NCBI GenBank assembly: GCA_964450435.1
Contig: CAYVCX010000011.1
Span: 1-56,186 of the forward strand
Length of the DNA: 56,186 bases
Source of the DNA: SKLM01 sp964450435
GTDB taxonomy: Bacteria; Chloroflexota; Anaerolineae; B4-G1
Direction of reading: 5' to 3'
Positions 33,692-41,575 of the stretch are shown piece after piece; the first letter of the stretch is position 1, and each line of letters starts with the position of its first letter. The notes beneath the pieces are model-generated. The model was not told where the DNA came from. It searched no databases and worked only from the letters and a program-made list of their open reading frames with translations. Position numbers and translations under genes: made by a program.

Positions 33692-34344
33692 TCCGCCTGG
33701 TCTCGCGGGTCGGGCGCCAGGAGGTGCTCTCCGTCGACGGGGATGACGGCGCCAGCGTTGAGGCGGCCTTGCCTGGCGATGAGGGAACGAGCGGCAGTGA
33801 CGGCGCGGCGCTGCTCCCGGGCGGGGAGGGAGGTGAGGTGCTCGACCCATAGGCCGCGGTAGGTGAGGGTGTCCACGGGCAGGAGGGTCACAGGGCCGGC
33901 ATAGGAGCGGGCGTCGGGCCCGATGGCTGGAGGCCAAAGGAGGAGTGCGTGGAGCCGAGGGTCCCTGCGGAAGCCCGCGCTCTGGAAAGCTCTCTGCCCC
34001 GGGGTATTCTCCGCCCGGACCAGGGCTCTGGTTAGGCAGACGTCGTGCCGCTGGCCTGATGCGTACGCGCGTCTGATCAGCCGCGTTCCGATGCCCCGGC
34101 CCCGGCTGGCGCGTCTGACGGCGACGAGATCGATCTCCCAGCGGCGGGTGTCCGCGACGGCGGTGAGGAATGCGGAGGCGAAGCCAGCGATCTCCCCCTC
34201 CTCCGTGGCGACCCAGAGCCCGCAGGTGTTATCCTCGATGTGCGCTCTGCAGACGTCGGGGAGGATGTCCTGTCTCCAAACCTCGCGAACGACCGTCGCT
34301 ATGCCCTCGATGTCGGCCCCCGTCGCTCTACGGAGAGAGAGCAT
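33692..34344 (-). CDS. GNAT family acetyltransferase, 3' end lost in the gap
   Basis: The visible 217 residues start with LRRATGADIEGIATVVREVW and carry the acetyl-CoA binding loop RRASRGRGIGTRL, followed by ARALVRAENTPGQRAFQSAGF, a complete GNAT core of about 150 residues. After that the protein continues with a second region (PVTLLPVDTLTYRGLWVEHL...) into the gap, so it is longer than a simple GNAT. The substrate is unknown. Its first 17 nt overlap the end of the upstream epimerase gene. Confidence 0.8.
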
Positions 34345-35299
34345 CCTGAAGGTCTACCTTGCCCATGATGTGCTGCTCGTACCACTCGACCATCTCCTGC
34401 ACGCCCTCCCTCAAGGGTGTGGTGGGATTGTAGTTGAGCAATCTCCGTGCTTTCTCGATGTTGGCATGGGTCTTCAACTGGTCACCCGGCCTGGGCGGCG
34501 CTGTCTCTATCTTGGCTCTCCTGCCGATCACGCGTTGCACCGTCCTGATCGCTTCCCCTGTGGTATGGGTCACGTCTGTCCCGATGTTGAAGATCTCCCC
34601 AACGCACCTGTTGAAGTCGCGCAGAGGTGCTACTAACCCGTCGACCGCGTCGCTTATGTAGGTATAGCTGCGTCGGTGGTGTTCGCTGCCCTCGTACAGC
34701 GGGAACGGTTCGTCCTCCAAGATACAGCGGATCAGTTTCGGGTACAGCTTGTCGGGCCGCTCGCGCGGTCCGTACACGGAGAACAGCCGGAGCGAGCAGG
34801 ATGGCAGTCCCCGATCTCGCGTGTAGGCCAGGGCGAGCTGCTCCGCGGCGAGCTTGGTGACGCCATAGTAGGAGGTGGGTTTGGCCTCGGCGGTCTCGTC
34901 GCCGGAGGCATCGGCGCCGTAGACGGAGGACGTGGAGATGTATATCAGCGCCTGGAACGAGGGTACGGTCCGAACGGCCTCTAACAACCGGTAGGTGGCC
35001 GTGATGTTGTTTCTGACATAGGTCTCAAAGGGGGTGGTGGCGGAGATTCCCGGCTGGGCGGCGGAGTGGTAGACGACGTCGATGTCTCGCACAGCCGCGG
35101 TCAGGTCGTCCTCCGCCAGATCGAGGCGGAGGAACTCGACGCCCTTCTCCCGGACCTGGTGGGCGTTGAGCTCCTTGAGAGCCAGGGAGTAGTAATCCGT
35201 GAAGCAGTCGAGGCCGCGCACTGAATGGCCTAACCCGGCCAGGCGCTCCGCGAGATGGGATCCGATGAAGCCGGCCGCTCCCGTCACGAGGATATTCAT
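34328..35299 (-). CDS. NAD-dependent nucleotide-sugar epimerase (SDR family)
   Basis: A protein of 323 residues from ATG 35299 (MNILVTGAAGFIGSH). GTGGAGAG upstream serves as ribosome site, ruling out the longer GTG start at 35323. The catalytic YxxxK is in TSYYGVTKLAAEQ, and LFSVYGPRERPDKL is typical of the UDP-glucose/UDP-glucuronate 4-epimerase group. The C-terminal ENIEKARRLLNYNPTTPL-type segment is intact. It is the third epimerase of this kind in the window. Confidence 0.9.
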   Translation of the reverse strand: MNILVTGAAGFIGSHLAERLAGLGHSVRGLDCFTDYYSLALKELNAHQVREKGVEFLRLDLAEDDLTAAVRDIDVVYHSAAQPGISATTPFETYVRNNITATYRLLEAVRTVPSFQALIYISTSSVYGADASGDETAEAKPTSYYGVTKLAAEQLALAYTRDRGLPSCSLRLFSVYGPRERPDKLYPKLIRCILEDEPFPLYEGSEHHRRSYTYISDAVDGLVAPLRDFNRCVGEIFNIGTDVTHTTGEAIRTVQRVIGRRAKIETAPPRPGDQLKTHANIEKARRLLNYNPTTPLREGVQEMVEWYEQHIMGKVDLQDALSP

Positions 35300-35434
35300 A
35301 GAGATCTCTCCACTTTTCGACACACTACGTTGTTGCAGGCTTCCCCGAGAAAAGCCGGTTGAGCGTCTTCGGCTAACTGGCCCTGGTGCATAGAGCTGTG
35401 GGCCAGGGGCCGGGGAGCGGGCAAGGTCGCGGCA

Positions 35435-36283
35435 TCACGCCTGGTCGGCCATCTCGATCACACCGTCGTGCGCGACGGGGTAGGTGCGGGCGCAGCCGGT
35501 GCAGTGGAAGGCGTCGACTCCGCGCTCCAGCGGGCTCTCGCAGATGGGACAGCGAAGGATCTCCTCCAGAGCCTGGATGCCGCCGCCTTTGGGCTCTCCG
35601 GTCTTGACAGCCCAGATAAGGTTGTAGTCGACCTGCCAGCTTCTGGTCTCGATCTGCTCGAGAGGCAGCTGGCGCAGCATGTCCTCGAAGACAGCGGGAG
35701 GGAAAGCGCGACCGGGAAGGAACCTGGCGTCGGATCCAACGCGGTTGGTGAGAAGCAGCACACCCCCCGGCCGCAGGACGCGTACCAGTTCCTCGAGCAC
35801 GTGGTGCGGGTCCGGCGTGAACTCCAGCGCCTCAAGGCAGGTCACGGCGTCGAAGGTGTTGTCCAAGAAAGGGAGAGAACTGGCGCCCTGACAGATGAAG
35901 GTCAGGCGGTTGGCAAACTGGGCTGTGCGGCGCACCGCCTGGCGCAGCATGCCGCGGGAGAGATCGAGGCCGATGATACGGCCCTCGAACGAGGGCTGGC
36001 GCAAGAGAGCGCGGGGGAGCCGGCCGGTGCCCGTTGCCACGTCGAGGACGAGGGGAGCGGGGACCAACTCGAGGGAGCGGGCGAGGGGGATGCCGAGAAA
36101 CCACTGTTCCTCGCTGGGGATGAACCCCTTGATCCGTTCGTAAGCCCCCGCGGACCAATCGTACATCAGGGCGACGATGCGCGGGCCGAGGTACGTCCCC
36201 TCGGCGACGATCAACTGCCAGTAGACCAGCAGGCCCAGAAGCGCGAGGCCCAGCAGGATGAGGCCAACGGCAGCGGGGGGCAT
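35435..36283 (-). CDS. Membrane-anchored SAM methyltransferase with C-terminal Trm112-like zinc ribbon
   Basis: A protein of 282 residues. An N-terminal membrane span (AVGLILLGLALLGLLVYW) is followed by a class I methyltransferase domain: VLDVATGTGRLPRALL near residue 80, IIGLDLSRGML and VTCLEALEF. The last 45 residues, LRCPICESPL ... FHCTGCARTYPV, form a Trm112-like zinc ribbon, usually a separate activator subunit or an N-terminal piece in other methyltransferases. The substrate is unknown; the membrane anchor suggests a lipid or a lipid-linked sugar. It starts 3 nt after the stop of the next membrane protein gene, so they are coupled. Confidence 0.85.
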   Translation of the reverse strand: MPPAAVGLILLGLALLGLLVYWQLIVAEGTYLGPRIVALMYDWSAGAYERIKGFIPSEEQWFLGIPLARSLELVPAPLVLDVATGTGRLPRALLRQPSFEGRIIGLDLSRGMLRQAVRRTAQFANRLTFICQGASSLPFLDNTFDAVTCLEALEFTPDPHHVLEELVRVLRPGGVLLLTNRVGSDARFLPGRAFPPAVFEDMLRQLPLEQIETRSWQVDYNLIWAVKTGEPKGGGIQALEEILRCPICESPLERGVDAFHCTGCARTYPVAHDGVIEMADQA

Positions 36284-36286
36284 CGT

Positions 36287-37183
36287 CTAGATGGCGAGGG
36301 CGGCGACCAACATCGCTGCCATCATCCAGGGGCGCACGTGCGGTACATACCAACTGGATGGACGGGCGGGGCCAGTCCACGGAAGGAGGTCGAGCTGAGG
36401 TACAAGGGCCAGAAACAGGGCGGCGGCGGCAAAAGGGCGCTGCAAGGCAACAAGGGCGACCATGGCCACAACCTGGGTGCCGACGGTCAGCACGCGTCCG
36501 GAGCTGGAGGTGACCCTCCAGGCGTGCCCCCAGGCGACGGTGTACAGGACGGCCAGGCCAGCCGAACGGAGCGTGGGTGGTCCGAAGGCGATGTGACCAG
36601 CCAGCCACGGGAGGGCCACGGCAACGATGGCGTCCCATCCTGGGGGCACAGGCCTGCGGCCGCGCTCCCACAGGACGCCAAGCTGCATGACGGCGAGGGC
36701 GGCTGCGCTCAGGAGAAGCAGGTCGAGCCCCAAGAGGCCGGCGAGCAGCGCTGTCACGGGCAGACTTGCCAGGATGGTCAAGAGCGCCAGTCCGCAGCTG
36801 GGCCAGAGCACGTCGCTCCACCAGGCACGGAGCCTGCCGAGGAGCCGACGGAGCTTGCCTCCGGGCGTGTGGGGAAGGGTGTAGGGCAGGGCCGCGGTTG
36901 GGCTGTTCTTGTGCCACCCGCGCCAGCGACGGAGCGGCGTGACCCAATCGCTGGCGGCGAGGGCGCTCCAGAGAGACCCCCAGCCAGCGTCGACGAGCAG
37001 GATGAGGAGGGCGAGGCGAATCCAACTCTGGCGCTGCCAGGTGAAGCCGGCTGAAGCGACGACCCCACAGAGTACGGCCCAGGCGGGGGCGAGCCAGGTG
37101 ATGAGGTTTCCCGCGCGGGCTGTCAGCCGGAACAGACCGCTGACGGGCAATGAGGCCGGGTCGGGGCCGATCTCTTGTTCCAT
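36287..37183 (-). CDS. Polytopic membrane protein of unknown function
   Basis: A 298-residue protein from ATG 37183, with about eight hydrophobic segments (LITWLAPAWAVLCGVVASAG, LALLTILASLPVTALLAGLLGLDLLLL and others). I recognise no family. Trp-rich loops and few charges suggest an integral membrane component. TATAAT lies nine bases before this ATG and there is no ribosome site, pointing to a leaderless message; an in-frame extension to 37312 looks non-coding. Confidence 0.75.
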   Translation of the reverse strand: MEQEIGPDPASLPVSGLFRLTARAGNLITWLAPAWAVLCGVVASAGFTWQRQSWIRLALLILLVDAGWGSLWSALAASDWVTPLRRWRGWHKNSPTAALPYTLPHTPGGKLRRLLGRLRAWWSDVLWPSCGLALLTILASLPVTALLAGLLGLDLLLLSAAALAVMQLGVLWERGRRPVPPGWDAIVAVALPWLAGHIAFGPPTLRSAGLAVLYTVAWGHAWRVTSSSGRVLTVGTQVVAMVALVALQRPFAAAALFLALVPQLDLLPWTGPARPSSWYVPHVRPWMMAAMLVAALAI

Positions 37184-37192
37184 AGGCGGAGG

Positions 37193-37219
37193 ATTATACC
37201 ATGGGTTCGGTCTGGCTAA
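37193..37219 (-). promoter_or_regulatory. Promoter giving an apparently leaderless message
   Basis: TATAAT (37198-37193) lies nine nt before ATG 37183. A weak TTAGCC (37219-37214), 15 nt further upstream, may be the -35 box. Confidence 0.5.
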
Positions 37220-37261
37220 CAGGATGTGACGGTGGTGAGGGGCAGCCTCCCGCTCGCCTGA

Positions 37262-37282
37262 CCTCTCCTCCGGGGGGAGAGG
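37262..37282. repeat. Possible relative of the GA/CT-rich palindromic repeat
   Basis: CCTCTCC (37262-37268) pairs with GGAGAGG (37276-37282) around a 7-base loop, next to CCTC/GGTGAGG flanks. It is shorter and looser than copies A and B. Confidence 0.45.
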
Positions 37283-37354
37283 GTGAGGATCGGCCGTCTG
37301 CCACCCGCGCAATGATAGGCGGCAGGGCGCCGGGTGGTGTAGGGATCCGGGGTG

Positions 37355-38470
37355 CTAGGTGGTGACTTGGTTCGAGAGCTCGTCGATGACCTGGAGCACG
37401 GTGCGGGCGCACGCGTGCCAGGAGAAGCGTTCCACGTTGGAGAAGCCGCTCTCGATCAGCCGGGTGGACAAGGTAGAGTCGGTGAACAGCCGAGTCATCG
37501 CGTCGGCAATGGCGGCAGTGTCCCGGGGATCGACGAGGAGGGCGCTGTCGCCCGCGACCTCGGGGAGGCTGGAGGTGATGCTGGTGATGACGGGGCATCC
37601 ACACGCCTGAGCCTCAAGGACGGGGAGACCAAACCCTTCGTGGAGCGAGGGGAATACGAAGGCCAGGGCGCCACTCAGGAGAGGGGCTTTGTCCTCCTCG
37701 GCGACGTACCCCGGGAAGCGGACGCGGTGGTCGAGACCGTGTTCACGGACGCGGTGGAAGAGCTCGTCGTGGAGCCAACCGCGCTTGCCCGCCAGAACGA
37801 GTTGTACGCCGGCCTGAGGCTGGCGGCTCAGGAAGCGGGCAAAGGCGCCGACGAGGCGACCCAGGTTCTTCCGCGGCTGGAGCGTGCCCAGATAGAGGAA
37901 GTAGTCACCCGCTACGTCATAGCGCTCCTTTGCGGCCCCGATGACCGCCGGGTCACAGACGGGACCGAGGGATGGGTCGACGCCGGGGTAGGCAACGGTG
38001 ATCTTGTCGGGTTCGGCCGCGTAGCGCGCTGCCAGATCGGCCTTCGTGGCGCGGGAATCGGCCAGGAGGTGGGTCGCCACCCGGGCGTTCCAGCGGGTGG
38101 ACAGATCGAGGTAGAGGCGCTGCCGCCAGGGGTGAGCCTGCGGGAAGTGGAGATAGCCGAGGTCGTGGACGGTGACCAGGCTGAGGCGGGGTCGGACCGG
38201 GGGGAGGACGTGAGCCGGGACGAAGAGGAGATCGGGCCGGTGTCGTGCCATCTCCCAGGACAGCCGGACGTGAGTCCACAGGCGGGGGAACGGTATGACC
38301 CGGTGTTCGGCTCCTTTGAACAGGTGGGAGGGAGGGGAGGTGCGGAAGTAGAGGCGGAAACGGTGGGGCGAGTGGAGCTTCAGCAGCGTCTGGATCAGAC
38401 GCCGGGAGTAGATCTCGGTGCCCGTGGGGTGATGGGAGACGGCGCGGCTAGCGTCGATCCCGACCAGCAT
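37355..38470 (-). CDS. Glycosyltransferase family 4 (GT-B fold)
   Basis: A 371-residue retaining glycosyltransferase. N-terminal domain: MLVGIDASRAVSHHPTG, and VTVHDLGYLHFP typical of the acceptor side. Donor domain: YFLYLGTLQPRKNLGRLVGAF and the ExxxxxxxE motif EGFGLPVLEAQACGCPV. It transfers a sugar from a nucleotide-sugar donor onto a lipid-linked glycan in the cytoplasm. It is similar in layout to the GT4 gene at 47607-48746 (both contain GTLxPRKNL and SSLPE), so the two are probably paralogues. Confidence 0.93.
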   Translation of the reverse strand: MLVGIDASRAVSHHPTGTEIYSRRLIQTLLKLHSPHRFRLYFRTSPPSHLFKGAEHRVIPFPRLWTHVRLSWEMARHRPDLLFVPAHVLPPVRPRLSLVTVHDLGYLHFPQAHPWRQRLYLDLSTRWNARVATHLLADSRATKADLAARYAAEPDKITVAYPGVDPSLGPVCDPAVIGAAKERYDVAGDYFLYLGTLQPRKNLGRLVGAFARFLSRQPQAGVQLVLAGKRGWLHDELFHRVREHGLDHRVRFPGYVAEEDKAPLLSGALAFVFPSLHEGFGLPVLEAQACGCPVITSITSSLPEVAGDSALLVDPRDTAAIADAMTRLFTDSTLSTRLIESGFSNVERFSWHACARTVLQVIDELSNQVTT

Positions 38471-38525
38471 CTAGGGGCGCCGCGGACTCGCAGCCCCCGG
38501 GGCGGGGCGATGGGATTGACGGGGA

Positions 38526-39101
38526 TCAGGATGGCGTGCCACGGGCCTGGTCTGCCTCGGCGTAGATCTCTTCCTTGAGCACGCCGATGAAGGGTAGATT
38601 CCGGTATTCTTCGTCGAAATCGAGGCCGTAGCCAACGACGAACTCATCTGGTATCTCGAAGCCCACGAAGTCGAGCTCCACCGGGATGACGCGACGCGAG
38701 GGCTTGTTCAACAGAGTGCACACGCGCAAGCTGGCGGGCTCGCGGGTCTCCAGGTTGCGGGTGACGTAGTCGAGGGTGCGGCCTGAGTCGACGATGTCCT
38801 CGACGATGAGCACGTGCCGCCCTTCGATGTTCCTCTCCAGGTCGAGCAGAATGCGGACCACGCCGCTGCTCCTGGTCCGCGCGCCGTACGAAGAGGTCTC
38901 CATGAAGTCGACCTCGTGCCGCATCGCGAGTTGCCGCGTCAGGTCGGCAAGGAACACGAAGGCGCCCTTGAGGACGCAGACGAGGAGGGGACGGTCCTCA
39001 TCGGTATAGGTGTGATTGATCATGCGTGCCAGATCCTGGATGCGCTGCTGCAGCCTATTTGAGGGGATCAGGATCTTGTCGACGTCTTGCTCCAGGTCCA
39101 T
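38526..39101 (-). CDS. hpt: Hypoxanthine phosphoribosyltransferase, second paralogue
   Basis: A protein of 191 residues that converts hypoxanthine or guanine plus PRPP to the nucleotide. The PRPP loop VLIVEDIVDSGRTLDYV is complete, ahead of VCTLLNKPSRR, VGFEIPDEFVVGYGLDFDE and YRNLPFIGVLK. The ribosome site GGAGG sits seven bases before the ATG. It lies 13 nt after a closely related hpt gene, a tandem duplication that has diverged. A C-terminal extension (AEADQARGTPS) is present. Confidence 0.92.
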   Translation of the reverse strand: MDLEQDVDKILIPSNRLQQRIQDLARMINHTYTDEDRPLLVCVLKGAFVFLADLTRQLAMRHEVDFMETSSYGARTRSSGVVRILLDLERNIEGRHVLIVEDIVDSGRTLDYVTRNLETREPASLRVCTLLNKPSRRVIPVELDFVGFEIPDEFVVGYGLDFDEEYRNLPFIGVLKEEIYAEADQARGTPS

Positions 39102-39114
39102 GCGCTGGCCTCCG

Positions 39115-39684
39115 TCAATCCTGGTATACGGCCTTCTTCAGAGCGCCGATGTAGGGGAGTGTTCGATAGCGATCGGCGAAGTCCAACCCGTAACCGACGA
39201 CCCAGACGTCGGGTATCTCAAAGCCGAGATAGTCGATGTTGACGTCGACGCGACGACGATCGGGCTTGCTGAGGAAGACGCAGGATCTGAGGGAAGCTGG
39301 CTGGCGGGCAGCAAAGGTGCGCTGGAGATAGTCGAGGGTGTAGCCAGTGTCGACAATGTCCTCTACGATGAGCACGTGTCGGTCGGCGACGTTGATTCGC
39401 GAGTCCATGATCAGGCGCACCTCACCGGTCGTCGACCCGCGGTTGTAGCTCGAGAGGGCGATGAAGTCGACGTGATGGGGCACCGTCAGCCGGCGGGCAA
39501 GGTCCGCCAGGAAGACGAAGGCGCCCTTAAGCACCCCGATCAGCACCAGCCCGTCGTCGCCGTATTCGACGCCCTCATAGGTAGCGCTTATGTCGGTCGC
39601 CAGCTTGGACACCCGTCTCTCAATGGCGGGTTCGTCGAGCAGGACACGCTCGATGGCGTCGGAAATGTCGTCTGGATCTCTCAT
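39115..39684 (-). CDS. hpt: Hypoxanthine phosphoribosyltransferase, first paralogue
   Basis: A protein of 189 residues. The PRPP loop VLIVEDIVDTGYTLDYL is intact, with LVLIGVLKGAFVFLADLARRL upstream and YLGFEIPDVWVVGYGLDFAD downstream. The two hpt copies share the family core but differ clearly in the N terminus and between positions 90 and 110, so they could prefer different bases (hypoxanthine/guanine or xanthine). It sits 3 nt after the thymidine kinase stop, giving a nucleoside-salvage operon. Confidence 0.92.
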   Translation of the reverse strand: MRDPDDISDAIERVLLDEPAIERRVSKLATDISATYEGVEYGDDGLVLIGVLKGAFVFLADLARRLTVPHHVDFIALSSYNRGSTTGEVRLIMDSRINVADRHVLIVEDIVDTGYTLDYLQRTFAARQPASLRSCVFLSKPDRRRVDVNIDYLGFEIPDVWVVGYGLDFADRYRTLPYIGALKKAVYQD

Positions 39685-39687
39685 GGG

Positions 39688-40299
39688 TTACTCTTCGTCA
39701 TCTGTGGCGCTGCGATCTCCCAGTTCGTGACATCCCCGGCAGCGGGCCTCGTACACCTCGCTGGCCCCTACAAGGATGACGGGATCGTCGCGAGCGGCCG
39801 GCTGGCCTTCTATAAGGCGCTGGGTGCGGCTGGCAGGGCCGCCGCACTCCACGCAGATGGCCTGGAGCTTGGTCACCTGCTCGGCCCGGGCCATGAGAGC
39901 GGGCATAGGGCCGAAGGGCTGTCCGCGGAAATCCATGTCGAGACCGGCGACCACGACGCGGAGGCCCCGATCGGCCAGGCGTTCGCACAGGGGGATGATG
40001 TCGTCCTCGAAGAACTGGGCCTCGTCGATGGCAACCACGGTAGTGTCCGGCGCTATCATCCGGGCCACGTGGGCTACGTCCTTAACCGGAAGAGCCTCGA
40101 TCTGCATCCCGTTATGGGAGGTCACCTCGCGATCGGAGTAACGTGTGTCGACGATGGGTTTGAAGACCTGTACTTGCTGTCTGGCGATCTTCGCCCGGCG
40201 AAGACGCCGAATGAGCTCCTCTGTCTTACCAGAGAACATACTGCCGCAGATGACCTCGATCCAGCCGCCCGTGGGTTTGGTGTACATTTCGGGGATCAT
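39688..40299 (-). CDS. tdk: Thymidine kinase (type II)
   Basis: A protein of about 203 residues. P-loop GSMFSGKTEELIRR, Walker-B-like VVAIDEAQFFED, and the zinc-binding CVECG and CRGCH pairs of the lasso domain are present. It phosphorylates thymidine in the salvage pathway. ATG 40299 (MIPEMYTKP) and ATG 40287 are both possible; neither has a ribosome site and the terminator hairpin of the upstream rpmE unit lies directly before it. It is followed by the two hpt genes. Confidence 0.92.
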   Translation of the reverse strand: MIPEMYTKPTGGWIEVICGSMFSGKTEELIRRLRRAKIARQQVQVFKPIVDTRYSDREVTSHNGMQIEALPVKDVAHVARMIAPDTTVVAIDEAQFFEDDIIPLCERLADRGLRVVVAGLDMDFRGQPFGPMPALMARAEQVTKLQAICVECGGPASRTQRLIEGQPAARDDPVILVGASEVYEARCRGCHELGDRSATDDEE

Positions 40300-40300
40300 T

Positions 40301-40336
40301 GAAACAAAAGAGGGGCAGATGTCCACATCTGCCCCT
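40301..40336 (-). terminator. Rho-independent terminator after rpmE
   Basis: A 12-bp perfect stem AGGGGCAGATGT/ACATCTGCCCCT (40311-40336) around a 2-base centre, in practice a 10-bp stem with a small loop. On the minus strand it is followed by CTTTTGTTTC. Confidence 0.85.
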
Positions 40337-40357
40337 TCAAAGTGTCGTTCCCTCCAA

Positions 40358-40897
40358 CTACCCGGCCATCTTGGCTTCGATTTCTCTCGCCTCGGCCGCT
40401 CGTTCTTCCTCTTCTTCCTCTTCTTCTACCCGGGGCGCCTGGTCGCCCGGGAGGACGAAGCCCCGAGCTCGCAGCTGCTTCTTGAGAGTTGCCAGGGACT
40501 TCATGCCGAAACCCGAGATGTTCATCAAGGCGTCCCCTCCGCCCTCCTCCAGCATTTCGAGGACATCGCCCACCGTCTCTACGCCCGCCTCCAGGAGAAC
40601 GTTCTTGGCCTGAGTGCGGATGTCGAGCTTCTCGATGGGGAGTTCGGGAGAGCTCTTCCGAGCCCGGCGACGCTCGATCTCCTCCATCTTGCTCTTGCGA
40701 CGCTCCAGCTTCTTGAGGAAGCGATCGACCTGGCCGCCAGAGTCCACGATGCGCTGCTCGCCTGTGTAGAAAGGGTGGCAGGCAGAGCATACATCGGTCC
40801 GGATCTCGGGCTGGGTCGAGCCTACGGTCCACGAGTTGCCGCAGGCGCAGGTAACCTTGGCTTCCGGGTAGTATTCAGGATGGATACCCTCTTTCAC
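40358..40897 (-). CDS. rpmE: Ribosomal protein L31 fused to an RNA polymerase alpha-CTD-like domain
   Basis: A protein of 179 residues, more than twice the usual 66-90 for L31. Residues 1-68 are a normal zinc-binding L31: MKEGIHPEYYPEAKVTCACG, with C17, C19, C37 and C40. A charged linker (69-83) leads to residues 84-150, which resemble the alpha subunit C-terminal domain: LPIEKLDIRTQAKNVLLEAG, TVGDVLEML, then NISGFGMKSLATLKKQLRARG with its helix-hairpin-helix. By hand alignment with E. coli alpha, N268, G296, K298 and S299 are retained (N99, G131, K133, S134), but R265 is Gln. A tail of eight consecutive Glu and more acidic residues ends it. GTG 40897 overlaps the rpmA stop (GTGA) with GGAGG four bases upstream. 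Confidence 0.93.
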   Translation of the reverse strand: MKEGIHPEYYPEAKVTCACGNSWTVGSTQPEIRTDVCSACHPFYTGEQRIVDSGGQVDRFLKKLERRKSKMEEIERRRARKSSPELPIEKLDIRTQAKNVLLEAGVETVGDVLEMLEEGGGDALMNISGFGMKSLATLKKQLRARGFVLPGDQAPRVEEEEEEEERAAEAREIEAKMAG

Positions 40898-41160
40898 GCG
40901 ACCTCCTCGCCGGGGTAGACGCTGACACGCTTGCGTCCACCGCGGGTATGCTCGAAGGTCACCGTGCCGTCGGCGGTGGCGAACAGGGTATGGTCGCGAC
41001 CAACCCCGACGTTCTGCCCGGGGTGGATGCGCGTACCGCGCTGGCGCATGATGATGTGGCCAGCGCGCACCTGCTGACCGCCGTACTTCTTGACGCCCAG
41101 GTACTTGGCGTTGCTCTCTCGGCCGTTCCGTGAAACGCCGCTACTCTTCTTGTGAGCCAT
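40894..41160 (-). CDS. rpmA: 50S ribosomal protein L27
   Basis: An 88-residue L27. MAHKKSSGVSRNGRES, KKYGGQQVRAGHIIMRQRGT and HPGQNVGVGRDHTLFA are family signatures. The N terminus begins directly with AHKK, without the cleaved extension seen in Firmicutes. The ribosome site AGGAGGG is well placed. It follows rplU by 11 nt and overlaps rpmE by 4 nt, a compact ribosomal operon. Confidence 0.97.
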   Translation of the reverse strand: MAHKKSSGVSRNGRESNAKYLGVKKYGGQQVRAGHIIMRQRGTRIHPGQNVGVGRDHTLFATADGTVTFEHTRGGRKRVSVYPGEEVA

Positions 41161-41171
41161 CTGAATCCCTC

Positions 41172-41483
41172 CTAGACAATAATCTCGTCTACTCGCAGTC
41201 GAGTGTAGCGCTGACGGTGGCCCTTATGTCGCCGATATCGCTTACTGGGACGATACTTAAAGACTGTGATCTTGGGGCCCTTCTCCTGGGCCACGACGGT
41301 CGCCAGCACCCTGGCTCCCTCGACAGAGGGTTGACCGATCTTGACCTCGTCACCATCGACGACCAGCAAAACCTCGTCCAGTTCAATCTGTTCCCCGGGA
41401 TCGACGGGCAGCTTCTCGACGCGAACTGTGTCTCCAACGCTGGCGCGGTACTGGCGCGCGCCTGATTTCATGATTGCGTACAC
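41172..41483 (-). CDS. rplU: 50S ribosomal protein L21
   Basis: A 103-residue L21. VYAIMKSGARQYRASVGDTVRVEKLPV, VATVVAQEKGPKITVFKYRPSKRYRRHKGHRQ and YTRLRVDEI are typical. GTG 41483 is the start, with GGAGG seven bases upstream; the frame stays open to 41537 but the extra 18 residues are not L21-like. It heads the rplU-rpmA-rpmE operon from the promoter at 41548-41575. Confidence 0.96.
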   Translation of the reverse strand: MYAIMKSGARQYRASVGDTVRVEKLPVDPGEQIELDEVLLVVDGDEVKIGQPSVEGARVLATVVAQEKGPKITVFKYRPSKRYRRHKGHRQRYTRLRVDEIIV

Positions 41484-41547
41484 GCTACATCCTCCCTGCC
41501 TACACAAAGATAGGGCCGGGCCAAAGGGCACGGCCACTCGACATGAG

Positions 41548-41575
41548 ATTATAGCGAGTTCACCGGTTTTGTCAA
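41548..41575 (-). promoter_or_regulatory. Consensus promoter of the rplU-rpmA-rpmE operon
   Basis: On the minus strand TTGACA (41575-41570), a 16-nt spacer and TATAAT (41553-41548): both boxes are perfect. The -35 box overlaps the stop region of the upstream DUF2344 gene. Confidence 0.85.

Noticed and set aside
35468..37054. 528-codon plus-strand frame spanning the methyltransferase and membrane protein
   Set aside because: Composition is Gly/Glu/Gln-rich and domain-free, and it would cross two well-supported minus-strand genes.
37352..38578. Long plus-strand open frame of about 408 codons opposite the GT4 gene
   Set aside because: It mirrors a gene with full GT4 motifs; the translation is Gly/Ala/Glu-rich without any family signature.
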